Source of the DNA: Cylicocyclus nassatus
Lineage: Eukaryota; Nematoda; Chromadorea; Rhabditida; Strongylidae
Length of the DNA: 64,000 nucleotides
Reading direction: 5' to 3'
Assembly (NCBI GenBank): GCA_958299035.1
Contig: CATQJL010000001.1
Coordinates: 35,564,780 to 35,628,779 of the forward strand
In this document: piece after piece, positions 47,850 through 61,100 of the stretch
How positions within the stretch are numbered: position 1 is the stretch's first letter
Layout: each line of letters begins with the position of its first letter
Translations under genes and position numbers: made by a program
The notes under the pieces: generated by a model
Databases searched by the model: none
What the model saw: the letters and a program-made list of their open reading frames with translations, nothing else
Told to the model about the DNA's origin: nothing

Positions 47850-48240
47850 CGAAAAGACATGAGTATAAAAAAAGAATAGACAGAGATAAAGTTTTTATTA
47901 ACACTTGTACAAATCAGAAGGTTATTCCGACTTAGTCGTTAAAAACTGCGCCATGTACATAGACCCATATCTTACCCCCCCCCTCTTATATCGATACCAT
48001 TGGTCCGCGCAACCACCAATGAATAGGCGCGAAAGGTACTATCACAAAAGTTCAGGGTGCATAGTATCACTTAACCATATATATAGGCGCACTTGGAATA
48101 GCTCTTTATCCTCCGCTCCTCACCGTTACCGCACCGCCCACGCTGATCGATTGCGCTCTTCTGGCCTCCAGCAACCCCTCCGCAAACGTCAGCGCCCTAG
48201 ATCACGACCACGTACATGTAAACCGCGACCACCATCTAAC
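47850..48240 (+). mobile_element. possible LTR of the BEL/Pao-type element
   Basis: It directly follows the envelope-like gene. An ATAAAG poly-A-like signal lies near 47886 and a TATA-like TATATATAGG at about 48077. A new coding start begins at 48241. No second LTR copy is in the window to prove the ends. Confidence 0.35.
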
Positions 48241-48381
48241 GATGCCGCTCACAGCGGAGCTGCAGGAATTTTTGAAAGACCTGGACCGGAAAGACGACAC
48301 CCGTTTCGCACCCAAGCTGAACGCGTTGGAGCTACTATGCCGAACGATTACCGAGCAGAACACAGGACTCTGGAAATGAAC
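48241..48381 (+). pseudogene. possible gag start of the BEL/Pao-type element
   Basis: A frame beginning MPLTAELQEFLKDL at 48241 runs 46 codons to a TGA at 48379. It is charged and helix-prone, as expected for an N-terminal gag segment, and sits just behind the possible LTR. No further gag or pol domain follows, because the sequence turns into the inverted envelope copy at about 48475. The role is inference from position. Confidence 0.3.
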
Positions 48382-48474
48382 GCCAAAATAGTGCAACAAA
48401 GCCGAAGGACTATGGAGCGCACCAACCCCCCCCCCCCAAATCAAAATGCGCCTTTGCAGTGTGGGGAGAATCAT

Positions 48475-49485
48475 GGGGCCTAATGCTTTGGCACCTAGTT
48501 AGGGTGCATCAACCCGCTTCTGGGCATCTCCCCACCTAGTATATGTGGGTTCTTGTGCTTCTTGTGAAGGTTTCTATCACTTTTGAGCATGTCATTGACA
48601 TTGATTCAAAGACCTTTACTGTTGCAGTCGTTTTGTTTTCGTGATGTATTTCGATGCAAAGCTCGTTGATTAGTCGATTAAGTAACAGTTCTTTACTGTA
48701 ATGATAGTTGCAGGAACCTTTGTCGCACACAATACTAGCGGAGTGGCGGGTGTATCCGTTCTGATAGGCGGCTGAGGAAACAATCAGCATGAGCGTAAGG
48801 CTCAGGACAACCACACTATGCGGCAGGTGCGCCGGAACGAAGATGTGGTGATGTTCCGAAGCCGTAGAGGTCGGTGGCAGTGATCCTATCGCGTTAGCTT
48901 CCTTTTTGCGTACCGTTATTGTTAGTGTACGGTCGCTATCACTTTGAGAACTAGAATGTAAAAGCAGACCGCTAATATGGCTACTGCCGCAGTTGGGAAG
49001 CAGTGTGGGTTTCCGAGCCTACTTTTGATAAGAAGTAATCATACCTCGCAGGAGTCGCAGGAGTCGGGTCTGGCGCAGTATTTTTCGAATTTTGGGCTAC
49101 CATTGTTGGTTACCGTAGTGATTTCGATTTTGACATTATTGTTATGTGGCGAGGTGGGGATAGCATAGGAAGTGGCGTAAGTGGAGTTCTTTGATGTCAT
49201 GCATTTCTCATTGGTACATAGTTGGAAGGAAGTGTACTGAGGTGGGATATATACTCTTCGGTTGTGGCAGGAGATTTTGGAGCAGCTTTCTATCTGATGG
49301 GCTGCGGCAGTTGAAATTATTGATAAGATTGCTAGGCAGGCTAATGGAAATGAAGATCGTAGCAATGTACTTTGATGCGTGAGTCCTCTCTCAAAGTCTC
49401 TTATGACGTCATATGCTCTACTTTCAAAAGCTCGTGCGCATCCACGGTTTCGCGAAAATCCACGCTTCCTGGAATTTCGCGACAT
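48475..49485 (-). pseudogene. inverted partial copy of the envelope-like gene
   Basis: Minus-strand frames 49485-49039 and 48814-48536 match the plus-strand copy at 45155-46430 closely, including CNYHYSKELLLNRLINELC near 48717. A hydrophobic stretch LACLAILSIISTAAA at about 49336 could be a signal peptide. The frames are offset, so the copy is broken. It retains 5' sequence lost from the plus copy and lacks the cysteine-rich 3' half. Confidence 0.6.
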
Positions 49486-52200
49486 TCACGGAAGTTTTGC
49501 ACGTCATGTGAGCGGTATTGTATGCAGCTTTTTTGGACTGGCCACTTCAACTTCTGATCATTTTCTTGTGAGAACAGAAAGATGTTCCGCCTTTGAACAA
49601 CCACCTTTTTGGCAGGTACGTTCGTTTCAAAGACCTCATTGCGTAGGCTGCCCTGGCCGCGAAGATGGGGCTCTCAGCGCAGGATGAGTGTGGACTGAAG
49701 TGTGGAAAATTAGTTTTGGCCGCAATTTCCTCCTTTGCTCCAGCAGGCAAACCCCACACCTTGCACCAAAACGTCCACGCCACTGAAGTCCGCCTGCCGC
49801 CCACTTCCAGCATCTCTACTCCGCCTCCAACCCGCCATCAAGCCTTGAAGTTGCCAGCCCAGCCCCAGCCGTCTCCAACCATCAAAATCCAACGCCAGCC
49901 GAGCTCCAGCCGCCTCCATCCCGCTCCAGCCCACAGCCCAACTCCAGCCCAAGTCCAACACAAAGTTTAACAGCAGTTCAACGTAAATCATCCCCAGTCC
50001 GCTTCCAGCAATCAACAGTTCTTCAACTTACCCCGACTTCACCCAATCGAGTACGCCACAAAATTGACATGGTATTACACATGCATTTGTATTTCATATG
50101 TTATACATATTTTGCACGTTGTCGCCCTCACGGAGAGAATATCACCGTACCGGGATAGGCGTGGCCGAAGACATGCATCCCTTCATCACCCTTCATCTGA
50201 TCAAGCATCAAGTACACTGCTCTCGCTGCTCGCTGTATCGTTTCGTCAATAAAATCTGAACCACCGCACTTGTGTATTTAATTCTCATTACGAGCCCAAA
50301 GCCTAAGAGTTTCTGGTACCCGCGTTAATACTGCTACGTAATATATAAGGGATCAGCCATTGTCGGCAAGTGTTGTCAAGATTGCCGACGTTGTGGAGGT
50401 GGCCAAGATTGCAAGTCTTGCCGCTCGTTGTAGGACCTCATAGTACTCCTTGCGTGTTATGGGCTCTCTTACACCCGGCAATTTCGACAGCGCCGGCAAC
50501 CTCGGCGATCCCAAACAACGCCTGCAACCCCAACAGCTGCCGGCAACCTATAGCCAGTCCCTAATGAAAACTTGCTTGCTGTTCCACTCCCTCAGATTCT
50601 ATGGCTCAGGGCAAATAAGGAGACAGCAGACGGGAATATTCACCGCCCTATGATGATGAAATATACTGATGGCGCTTGAATTGCTGTTCCATGATGAAAT
50701 GTACTGTATCTTGTTTGTGTTCCAACGTGGAATATTTTTTGAATTACTGTCAAATTTATTGCCTTTTTGCTTTATGCTGAAATGATTGATTTTTGTCCAA
50801 GTTTTTGAGACGATGCCAAATTTCGTAAGATTTTGGGACGATGCCATTCGTGAGACCACATGCCGAGTTTTGTGAGATCAACTGTTTTCCACTGGTCATC
50901 TCAAGCCAGTCGTAAACATCTTTCTGTTCATGCAGTGATACGTGTCATTATTCTGGTCACCGCATTGTTTCTGTCTCCACCGACTTTTGCAGAAAGTACA
51001 GGAATGTTTTACTAACCTGTTGTGCTTTCCCCAGCAGAAATACAGCAAATTTGCATCCTTTTCAAAAATCTTTTCCGAACAATGTCGTAAAATCTCTCAG
51101 CTCAAGCGTTGATTCATGACTCACTCTGATCAACCTCATCATCACTTTCTGTCTCCAGTTACTTTTGCAGAAGGCAGATATATTTTCACTGACCTAATGT
51201 GCTTTTCTTAGCAGAAGCGTTTTCAGTTTCGACATTCCTTCAAAAAGCTTATCTAAATACTTCAGATATCCATTCTACTCTGAAAAGCTCTACTAAAGGA
51301 GCTGGGAACTCGCATTTAGAGGGGGACAAGAATCTTAGACGAAGTGAGATTAGAGGATGTGTTGTACTACATTATAATCATAGGGTACGAGGCGGATATT
51401 CTAGCTAAGAATTGTAAAGGTGATAGATGTACCTGCAGAATAAGTTCATTTTGGAAGCACCTACGGTTGGAGAAAAGAAGTTTTTACATCCGACGCTATG
51501 CGCGGGCAGCCAATCGTGCCTTGAAAATTCACTAAGAGATAGCTGACTAACTGTTCGCGCACGCTTCATGCATTTATCACCTTTGTTAGACAGTCAAACC
51601 TCCCGTCTTCGCGCAAATAAGACGCTTGAACTCCTTAAAAGTACATTAATCTGTGGAATAGCATGATGTTTGTGGTGGAATAATAAACCCATGTAATTTT
51701 TGACTCACTCGATACTCACGAACTATGCCTGAAGTGACATATACGTGATCTTTTCATTTTGAGTCTCTTTCAATGTCTTGAGCGTTTTCGCTGGAGCAGA
51801 ACTCTGCAGATACATGATTTTGCCTTGGTTGTACACGTACTTAATGTTGACTAAGCTTGCGCGGTGGGTTGTGGCAATTCTGAAGGTGTGTTCAACTAGC
51901 TTCTGCTGTTAGAATTATAACACAATCCTGTTATATATTCTGTTATCTCGCTGAAACCACAATTTGGCATTTTATGGCCATTTCTGAGCCATGATGCTGG
52001 CCATTGCCTTTGGAGAGTACTATACATATTATCTGTCAATACTGTTGGACTATGCATGGCTTATGCAATGACATCACTTTTTACGCGAAAAGCAAACTAA
52101 CCTTTCCAAAGAGCAATTACCATGGTGCTCACCTTTTGGAATTTTGATGTTAGCTTCCGTTAGCACCTGTTTGAGGACTGTTTGAAGATTGAGTTTATCT
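49486..52200. other. gene-free interval with a CCAGCC-rich patch
   Basis: Low-complexity CCAGCC and CTCCAGCC repeats fill 49840-49990 and create artificial Pro-rich and Gly-rich frames on both strands. A pair of related blocks, TTTCTGTCTCC...CTTTTGCAGAA, recurs at about 50970 and 51150. No gene is supported. Confidence 0.5.
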
Positions 52201-54230
52201 GCTTGATTTGGCAGGAGGAGTCAAAAAACTCGCAATCAGAGTGCTTGAGCCTCGTATACTGAGATTCAGGATATATACCGTTCCGCCTTCATTGGCCTCG
52301 ACGGGGTGTCATGTGTCATATTGGAGCCCTACGCCTTCGCTGACTCCGAGATGTACTGTTCTAAATTGGGCCTTTCGCTTCCGCCGGACAACTCATCATG
52401 ACATACTGTTGTATGAGGCCCTTCGATTCATTTTACGGAATGTACAAACGGCTGCTTTGGTTGTCCGGAACAGGGCAAAGAAAAAAGGTTGAAACATTCA
52501 TAAAAAAGATCTATAACAAAGTCTACGCTGATGAAAGATTTTCTCATACTTTCGTCATGGCACACAGAATAGATAGAATAATTTCTCACATAAAGGTACG
52601 TTCTGTTACATATAATGCAGTTTATGATTAGAAGAAGCAGCTCAACTTCACCAACTCTTGCTCTCTCAGAAGGTTTTCTTTTCATGTACAGGATCACTTT
52701 CTTTCCCACGATTAGGACGACTAGGCCAGTCTACTACTGCAGTTTTAGACTATAAAGCCTACTTTTGCGTGTCTGCGCTATCTAAAGAGAGCAAGAATCC
52801 AACTGTGCCTCTCTCTTGCAACGTGTTCAATGCTGGTAATATACTCATCATATGAGAATAGGGCGGTCTCTTCCACTCTTTCCGTATGCGAAACTGTAAT
52901 CATAGAGACGAGCAGAAGCGGATATTCCGACTAGAATTTGTAAAAGTGATACTTGTGACTGCAAATTATGTTATTTTCGGAAACGTCTGTTGAAGTAAAA
53001 ACTCTCAGCACGTCCACTGATTTGCAGAGGCGAGAGTAGTGAACCAATGCACTCAGCTTGCATTAAACGCCTAATAGTCGTTCGCCTTATCAATACTGGT
53101 ACATCTCCACCGCTGTCAGGAATTCCGGGCGAGTTGCGCTCAGATAGCCGTGTCAAGAAACTAAGGGCTTGGTTTTCTATCACAGCAGGCAAACTTTTTT
53201 GTAACGAACAGGCTTCATCCAAAGTTCACGAGGATGGGCTAGTGGTTACATGATAATAGCGGTTTTCTCGTACTCACCGCGGTTTATCTGTAGAGCATAT
53301 AGCCTTCTGCTTTTACAACAAACTTGTATCCCACTTCATCTTTACGCTACTCGTCCTCATTGTAGCATTGACTCCCACGTGCCGTTTGGAAAAAAGTTGG
53401 TGTAATCAGTTGGAGGCCAAAACGGAGTACTTAATGAAATCGTATGCGTTGAGGGTCGGCCCAGGCAGACCTCGACTACAAATTTTGCTATCTGTTTACG
53501 AGCCTTGCGGTACTTGACCATACTATGCCGAATCAGTAGGAATGTCACAGATTTTTTTTGAAGGTAGCGCACAATAGGTGTGGCGCCTTTGCCCTTTTCT
53601 ACTAGAAATTAGCTTTTCACCTAAGTGGGAATAGTATCGGCTAAATGTTTCCATTTATCTCGGCAGTGACTGTTTAAACATCTACTAAGTTCTTAGAAGT
53701 TGGCCAAAAGTAGACTTATTCCATTCTTCTCCCTGTTGACGCCGCCTTCGAAATCATTGTAAAAATTTCTATTGGAAATTCAACTGATGTAATTTATAGT
53801 GCATAAATTAGAGTGCCACATTTTGAATATCTGTTACCTTCTCTGAACACAGACCTCTTCGTGTTCGCAGAAAGAAGGTCGCGAGGCTTCACTCACAGCC
53901 TTGTTACGTTTGGGCGGGCGCAAACACTGAATTCGGGTATGTCATCGCGACTTTGTGCATTTCGTTTACAATAGTCGGTTATGTATGATTTTAAGTTCTT
54001 CATCATAGTGAACGCCTAATGTATCTATGAATGAACACGCTTGAAAAACTAGTAACTGAGCGGTTATCACGATCTTCTTGTGGTCACTTCTGAACAATAA
54101 AGATCATGACTATTTGCATACATGTTTATCAGATCATCATATATACAGCACATGTTGCATGTGTACAGTAGTAAACAATAACAAATAAATAATGCAACAC
54201 AGTAAAGCGCGCGAACAATCGACTAGTTGA
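52201..54230. other. gene-free interval with unassigned open frames
   Basis: Plus-strand frames at 52208-52492 and 52398-52631 overlap and show no family I recognise. 53357-53572 (minus) is likewise unassigned. They could be decayed exons, but no splice chain could be built. Confidence 0.35.
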
Positions 54231-54232
54231 CT

Positions 54233-57200
54233 CTAATCTTTCTCTGGATATATCTTTATCAAGATGAAGAGTAGAACTGCAGAGATGGCGACATATGGTG
54301 CAAAACACACAGCAAACCCGTATTTTTCCATCGTGTATGCAAATGAGGCAGTGCTAAAAGTATTTTTGTTATATTTTGAACGTGTATTGTTGGCGAAAAT
54401 TGTTACCTCAGGGTGGCCAGCACCCACATTAATGCTCGTCCTCGACTAGCGTATAACATTTGCTCATTTGATGACGAGAATTGTTCTGTAAGTAGATTAT
54501 ACTTGTGTACAGTACATATAAATGATTATTCATGTGCTATCTCGTTTCAAGTCATCGCACGCAGAAATACCGTGCCGTCGCGTCCGACTGAGAGAGTTCG
54601 TGCATGGAAGAGAGAGCAGACGGCAGGAGGGATGAAAGAGCGCTCGAACACAGAGACGCCGATAGCGTACGCAGCGACGCGCGCTGTCTCTACGTGTGAT
54701 GACTAGACCATACTTATCCATAGTTTTTGAAGGTTTTTTGCGTAACAAAAAATTTTTGTTCGTAATTCTGCTCCTTCTCAGTCTTTCAACCCATCCCTTA
54801 CTACCTTTTGTCCGTAACGATTTTTCTATACTGTGAAGGTCCAGCAATTTACACTACCAGCCCAGATTTGGATAAGAACCTTACTCAATTGCGAACATAC
54901 CTCGGTAAAATCCCTCGCCCAAAAACATTTTTCCTTCACCTATATGTATGGTAAATTTTCATGATCCTGTTTTCAAAATCAAAACATCTTTCTACCCACG
55001 TATCTTGAGACTGTCTTGCCCCAATACAGAAAAACACCTCGACTAATGGACCTCGTGTTAGAAAACATCCGAGTGCATTTTTTCAGTCATTACCTGTTAT
55101 CAGACAGAGTGCGGTATTACATGGTACACAAACGACGACGGCAAGCATCCAGAACAACGCGCTGACAGCGATTGTTTGATGCTGAAAAGAAGATTTAGCC
55201 GAAATAAATGAGCGATTAAAAAGGAAAGTCTTACAAATTCAGGCATGAGTGAGTAAAGTGATGTGATAAGTAGGACTATTTGTATGAAGACGGCTACAAT
55301 ATAGCCGCCAACGATGAGTCTCTTTCTGGAAATAATTATTTTGGATACGGAGGCGAGATTTTTACTGGCAACGAACCTGTTCAAAACATTTTTATTTAAT
55401 ATAAGAATGATGCCCATTTGGACTAGGGGGAATGCTATTGATAGATAAGCAGAGGCAGTGGAGTCGAGACCAAACCTGTAGGCCAAAGCTATTCTTTGAT
55501 TTTCATGATTCAAAAGCTCAAATTATACTAAAAACTCACTTTTCAAAAATTCCTTTCGAGAAGGCAAGAATGGCTGGGACGCCGATGCTCTGAAATATAG
55601 TTAATTAGGGGCAAAATTGATTTAAAAACCAAATCTGGGGGGTTTCGAACTTATTAGTGAAGTGCCCACATAGATTTGAGTTTTTGATTTCTTACATGGA
55701 AACGAATAAAAGGATTCAGCTAAGACATTGGCCAAGTGAGAGCTCACACGTTTTATCGTGGCCAAGAACTTTGTCTCTGAACTCTCGCCCAGTACCGTAC
55801 TCGACAATCTAGCCCCGCTAGAAAAGTACGGTAGCGAGCAAGAAGTTACAGCTGTATTTCTCGAATACTAATGAATCATTTGAGCTGCCTCTTGGGCAAT
55901 GGCTTGATTGAGGCATTCCAATTGTTCTGAATGAGTAAGTTTTTTTTCAAAGTATTTTTAGATGAATTTGCTCGAACGTTTCAGTAGGAAAAAACAATTT
56001 TATTTTCGGATGGATAAAACCAGAGAGTGAATTCAATTTTGACTTAGATTACTTGTCTATTTTTCCCGAATTTTTTCGGAAGAAAACATCAAAAACTATA
56101 TTTGCACCCGTCTGAATATTTGAAATCTCTTTTTTAGGTTGAAACAGTTATAAAAAATTTTTTGGTGAAACTTACCACATTTAGCGCCATCAGCACGTAA
56201 ACAAGAGCCGTAGGGAACGACGAGGCCTTACTTTGCGATTGATCATTTGAAAACTTTTCTAACGTATAATTCGATGTTGGTTTGAACCAAAGGTAGATGA
56301 TTCCTAGAAAAATCAATAATTAGGTTTTACTCGAACTCCTGAGTATAGATTTCTTACCAGAAAGTGCACTAAGGGCAGAAGCGAAGAGAATGATTGCCAG
56401 ATCGGGTACGCTGATCAGTGGGGTAACATTGATGACCAAGGTCCCAAAAGCGAACGCAAGGCCGAGGATGAGAAAATGAGCCGGTCGAGCCGCATAGGGG
56501 ATCTCGTCGTAGAGTACGATCGTCACACAGACGAAGCCCAGACCGGCTCCACAACCGACCAAAAAACGACCGATGCAGATGATTGACCAACTGGAAACAT
56601 AAGGATCATTGACTAATCCCTGTCTGCACCATTGAAAGCGTAAGCAACACAGTATAACTGCTTATTGGTTAGCAAACTCAAACAAAGCGGATTGGGTTAG
56701 GGCGCAAAGCAAATTTCATCTGATTTCAAAACTAACAAAATTTCATCCGAGTATGCTTCGGTAGCAACTGTTGTCAAGGCAATAATTCTAAAATGTTTCA
56801 TTATATTTGAAAAGGGATATGAAGATCGATTTAAACAAACCTTGGTATAAGGGTAACTATAGATCCTACGATAAGAAGCCATGCATCTGCTATTAGGCCA
56901 CGTTTAGCCGAGATCGGATAGAATGCGAGGAATAAGGTCGAAATAAATTGACCTGAAAATTTGATTTTACAATAAGTACGTTAAGAAAGTTCTTGGCTAT
57001 GTTACTCGATGATTATAGCTAATGAGATCTTGGAGTGATAAAACTATGAGAAAATGGCGTTCATGGAAGTCCCAGAAGTGGAGTTAGCAAATTTCGATTT
57101 TCTTATTTTCGAACTCTCATTTTTTCACATTATCAAACTAGAGAACCATAGTAAAGTGGTTTTTTTGTTACCAAATAGGTGACTGCGCTTGTGAGTTACG

Positions 57201-58117
57201 AATTTTCACCAAAAAAACCTCTTGACATGGCGTATGCGCACTTGTTTACCGTATCTACGAAGAAGTATACGGTAGCAAATAAGCATATTCCTAGCAATAG
57301 GTAATATCGCCTTACCAAATACGTTTCGTATAAGGAGCTGAGTCGTCGACTTTATTTCTATCGTACACTAGATTGTACCGTATACCTATCGTTTTCCTAC
57401 ATGTGGATCAAATTGAAGGAAACTTGTGCTGAGCTGTAAATTTGCCCTTCAGCCTAAATTCATGGATGGCACAGTTAGGCGTTTCCTACCGTGGATATAC
57501 CGTATCTTCACGCATCAAGAAACAAAGCGTATGCACTTCTTTGATATTTATGTTCTGTGTTTGCACCGCGTCCATTACAGCTATTGACTTATTATTATAA
57601 AGTAATAACGAGGAAAGTATACGGTAGTAGTACTACAGTATTACACATATAGTATACGGTAGTAGTCGATAGTACTACACATTATCCTCTGGTAACTTGA
57701 AACTTGGCGGGTGCTACAGTATCCCTACCATAACCAGCATCAACTTTCTCTACACAATACTTTGCACTTTGATTTTTCACAGATATATTAGCAGATAGGT
57801 TCATATGGAGAATCCCTTATTTCAGAAAGGACAAGGGATTTGTTATCTACCAAAACTCAAAGAAGGTTTTCTGTGAAAACGTTCCTGCTTCAGTTTCATT
57901 CTTTAGGATTTTTTTGAAAGCCATTTCTACATTAATAGTATTTATCAATGCCTGTCACTAAGATTTTGTCAAACAAAGAAAGCTAACCTAACGGAAATGC
58001 AGCACTTGCGATTGAAAACACGACTGCCTTCTTGTCGATGTCATGAAGCTCATTAATGACTGATTGTTGAAAGATTTGAAACGATGAGACGAGCGACAAT
58101 GTCAGGCCGAGTCGCAT
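54233..58117 (-). CDS. MFS transporter, sugar-porter-like
   Basis: A multi-pass membrane transporter; the substrate is unknown, and sugar or another small solute is inferred from fold type. Exons: 58117-57988, 56952-56841, 56590-56358, 56303-56176, 55589-55540, 55475-55235, 55181-55094, 54440-54407, 54353-54233, all phase-consistent, giving 378 residues. FQIFQQSVIN near residue 13 corresponds to the FQ(F/Y)GYN...VIN region of SLC2 proteins. GRFLVGCGAGLG (88-99) is the TM4 GR...G motif, followed by YDEIP with the conserved Glu. About ten or more hydrophobic helices can be read. It is shorter than the usual 450-500, with a brief central loop, and the exon-8 acceptor (GTCGAG) is weak. The ATG lies 1 nt after CTGCTTTAG, fitting trans-splicing. 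An upstream exon cannot be excluded. Confidence 0.8.
57240..57665. repeat. cluster of GTATACGGTAG motifs in transporter intron 1
   Basis: GTATACGGTAG or its complement CTACCGTATAC-like forms occur at about 57245, 57265, 57375, 57487, 57497, 57618 and 57652. They appear in both orientations inside the first intron (56953-57987). It may be a decayed repeat or a cluster of binding sites. Confidence 0.6.
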
Positions 58118-61100
58118 CCTAAAGCAGCTGAAGAATGAATCCCAGTTCGGTGCACAGGGCAATTTTTTGGCAAATGGGGCGTAAATGGAGCCAATCGACG
58201 AGGTAATCACAGTACAGGAGCGAAAGAAAAACGATTGCTGTCAGACAGTACATAACAATAGGACCGTCTAAAGATCATCATGTGTGGAGGCGGAAGATTG
58301 AACGAAGAAGGAAGTGTACGAGTGATGAAGATGAAATATGTCTGGATTGGGGTAGGAGCAGAAGTAGGGCAAATGGCATGATTCCTTCCTATTTATCTCA
58401 CTTTCACGACATCTACGTATGTTTTTTGAATGATTAAGTACATGTAATCAACTAAACAGCGAGACAGTAAGTAAACGAGTAAATGTTTTGCTCAGATGCA
58501 AATTTTGAAACAACAAAATTGGTGCAGGTCTGCTAGCGAACGTTTATGTAGATCAAGACAGAACAACACAGTTAAAAGTTTCATAGATTAATCGGATTAA
58601 AGTGCTCATTTAGCAACGTTACCATAGTAAACATCATGTTCGTACTGATCAAACAACATACACGAAATGACAGCTTACGGTAAGCACGAACTGTGGAGTA
58701 TGGTGCCAGCAGGGTGCGCACAATTTTTCTAGAAAAACCCTGTAAAGTTTTCCTCATGCTCCCCTTTGCCCTTCACACTGTGAGCAGAAATTTATCGTAA
58801 ACACTTGCAGTATATAGTTCAAGCATAACCCAGATTAAAAAAAAGGGTTGGAGTAGTTTCCGCGTTGGAATACTCAGAACTTCCTAACTTCTGCCCAAAA
58901 CCATTTTTGCAGCTTCCCGTTTTTGAAAAAGTTGCTGGTACAAGGAACCAGAAAGAAACATGAATTTTCCTAAATTTGGTTTACTAAAAGGAACTGATAC
59001 TAAAAGAGCTTATCTATCATCGCCAATCCGCCATAATTTTGCAACTTATGGTTAGACAAAAAATTTTAGTTTCCCGATTATGAGTGGAAATGCTAACATG
59101 AAAGATTGCGGACATAAATTTGGGGGGAAAATTTCAAAGGACTTTGGCAGATTTTTGATAGAATAATTGTGGATCCGCCGCAAACACATTACCTTTTAAA
59201 GGATACTTTTTTGATTTTTTTTGGTTTTCTGTTAAAATGCTGATGTGGCAACAATTAGCAACACTCAAAATTTTCTAAAAAAATGCACTTGCTGCCTCCC
59301 CCCCCCCATCCGTCAATTCGTTGCACAAAAATATTCAACGTTTATTGTTCTATAGCTTTTCATGCTGCTAGATGCGATTATATTCTTGAAACATTGCCAA
59401 GTGACGAGAACAGGAAATTGAAGGTCATCATACTGCAAGCTCGAAGAAAAAAGAAGATAAAAAGCGCTCTAGATGACAAAAGGAAATTTTCTTCATTGAG
59501 CGAGGTATCAAAATTTCGGTCTTTTGGAATTGATGCAATTTTACGACCGCAAGCTACATTCACATCAAGTTTACATTCTAAAATTTTTTTTACTATAAGT
59601 TAATCCGGACCCTCTCTCCTTACTGAAGAGCCCCGGAGACGGTTTACTAATCAAAACTCCGTCTAAAGTGAGAAACGGAAGATAAATTAATTTTGTTTTC
59701 TTTCTCAGGTTATTTTGAGATTTTTAGGTTAGAAGCTATGGGATCGAGCAATAACTCTCAATATTCATATGGCAAAAAAACAGATTCTCAAATTTAAAGT
59801 GAGTGTATTTTGACCATAATTACCACCACTGAAAAAAAGTCTGCAAATTGTAAATGCGATTTCGTAGAACCAGAAAATCCAGTACATAGTATCTCGCGCG
59901 ACAAATTCGAAAATTGACGGATGCAGATTTGCATGAAATCGCAATATCAGAAAAAGTAGCCTATAGACCAAACATAGATGCTTTTGACAGCAGAGGCGTC
60001 GAACAATCTGCCAGGGACATATGAAAGTGTTCGAACAAGCGTGAAACTGCTTTAGGCGTATGTTTCTCGACAATAATCAGTCCATTCAACGCAGAGAAAG
60101 TGATGAGTGACTGACGAATGTGGGTCTCGTAATAATAATTTTGAAAATCGAACGCATCAGCTTTTATATGTACTGGTTCGATTCGATTGTACGAACGTGC
60201 CAAATTCAAATAAGGCATGTACAAAACTACCAGATTGCTGATTTGTTATTAATGTTGGAAACCGTTCCAGATTTTTTAGAATAAAATTGCGTAAAAAACG
60301 CGACAAGGTGGCGACGGCGCGACAATCATGGGATCAAACAGTTGTCACGAAAATTGTAATAGCGGAAGACTTGAAAAACCGCTGCAAACTTTGGTCAGAA
60401 TTTTTTCACGAGAAAATCGTTGGAAACGACAGTAAAACACGAAGGCAAGGAGATACGAAAAAATTTATGCGCTAAAATGTGAGCGAAATTTAGTCTTACA
60501 GATTCCTGTTACAGATTTGAAAAAAAGGAAAGAAACTTGATTCTGCGTTGATGAGTAGAACAAAGGCTTATGAAAGCTATTATAGAATTGTTGTAGATTT
60601 CAAAACCTACCTAATCTTAACTTTTACCAGGAATCGGAGTAAAGAGGTAAACATGGAAGTATACATTAGTATGTACAGCAATGCGCTGGATTTTTCATAG
60701 TCCTACTATCTCTAATTATGGATTTCCAAAAAATTTGTAAAAATGGTATCAGCTATGAAACATGGTTTCTTCCTGTACCACTGAGAAAAAAGTATCGGTT
60801 CTTAACTTTCTGAAACCCTTAATGTCATCCGAATTTTTTTCATCTCAACGGAATTTCATCATAGTGTGCAGGAATTTAGAGCGAGCCAATTTTCCAAGAA
60901 TTTCAGGCTTATGCATTAACTACTTGAGCTCAATATGAATAGAAGAGATTCCTTCTGCAGTTCGTAGGAGAGCTCCATGTAGACATCAAAGCTCAACCCT
61001 TGCTTAGACACACATGTTTTGCTTGTTTAGAGAATGTGCAAGACAAAGAATTGTCAGTATTCCCTTTTTGCAGTCTTCAAAATGGCAGATGAAACAGTCT

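Noticed and set aside
47905..48483. 192-codon plus-strand frame, Arg and Pro rich
   Set aside because: It overlaps the possible LTR and gag start in another frame and has no family features; the gag-like frame is the better reading.
49665..50015. Pro-rich and Gly-rich frames on opposite strands
   Set aside because: Low-complexity CCAGCC repeats generate them.
59765..60224. Possible chemoreceptor-like membrane protein on the minus strand
   Set aside because: Hydrophobic stretches exist, but the two frames are offset and no receptor-family motif or splice chain could be established.
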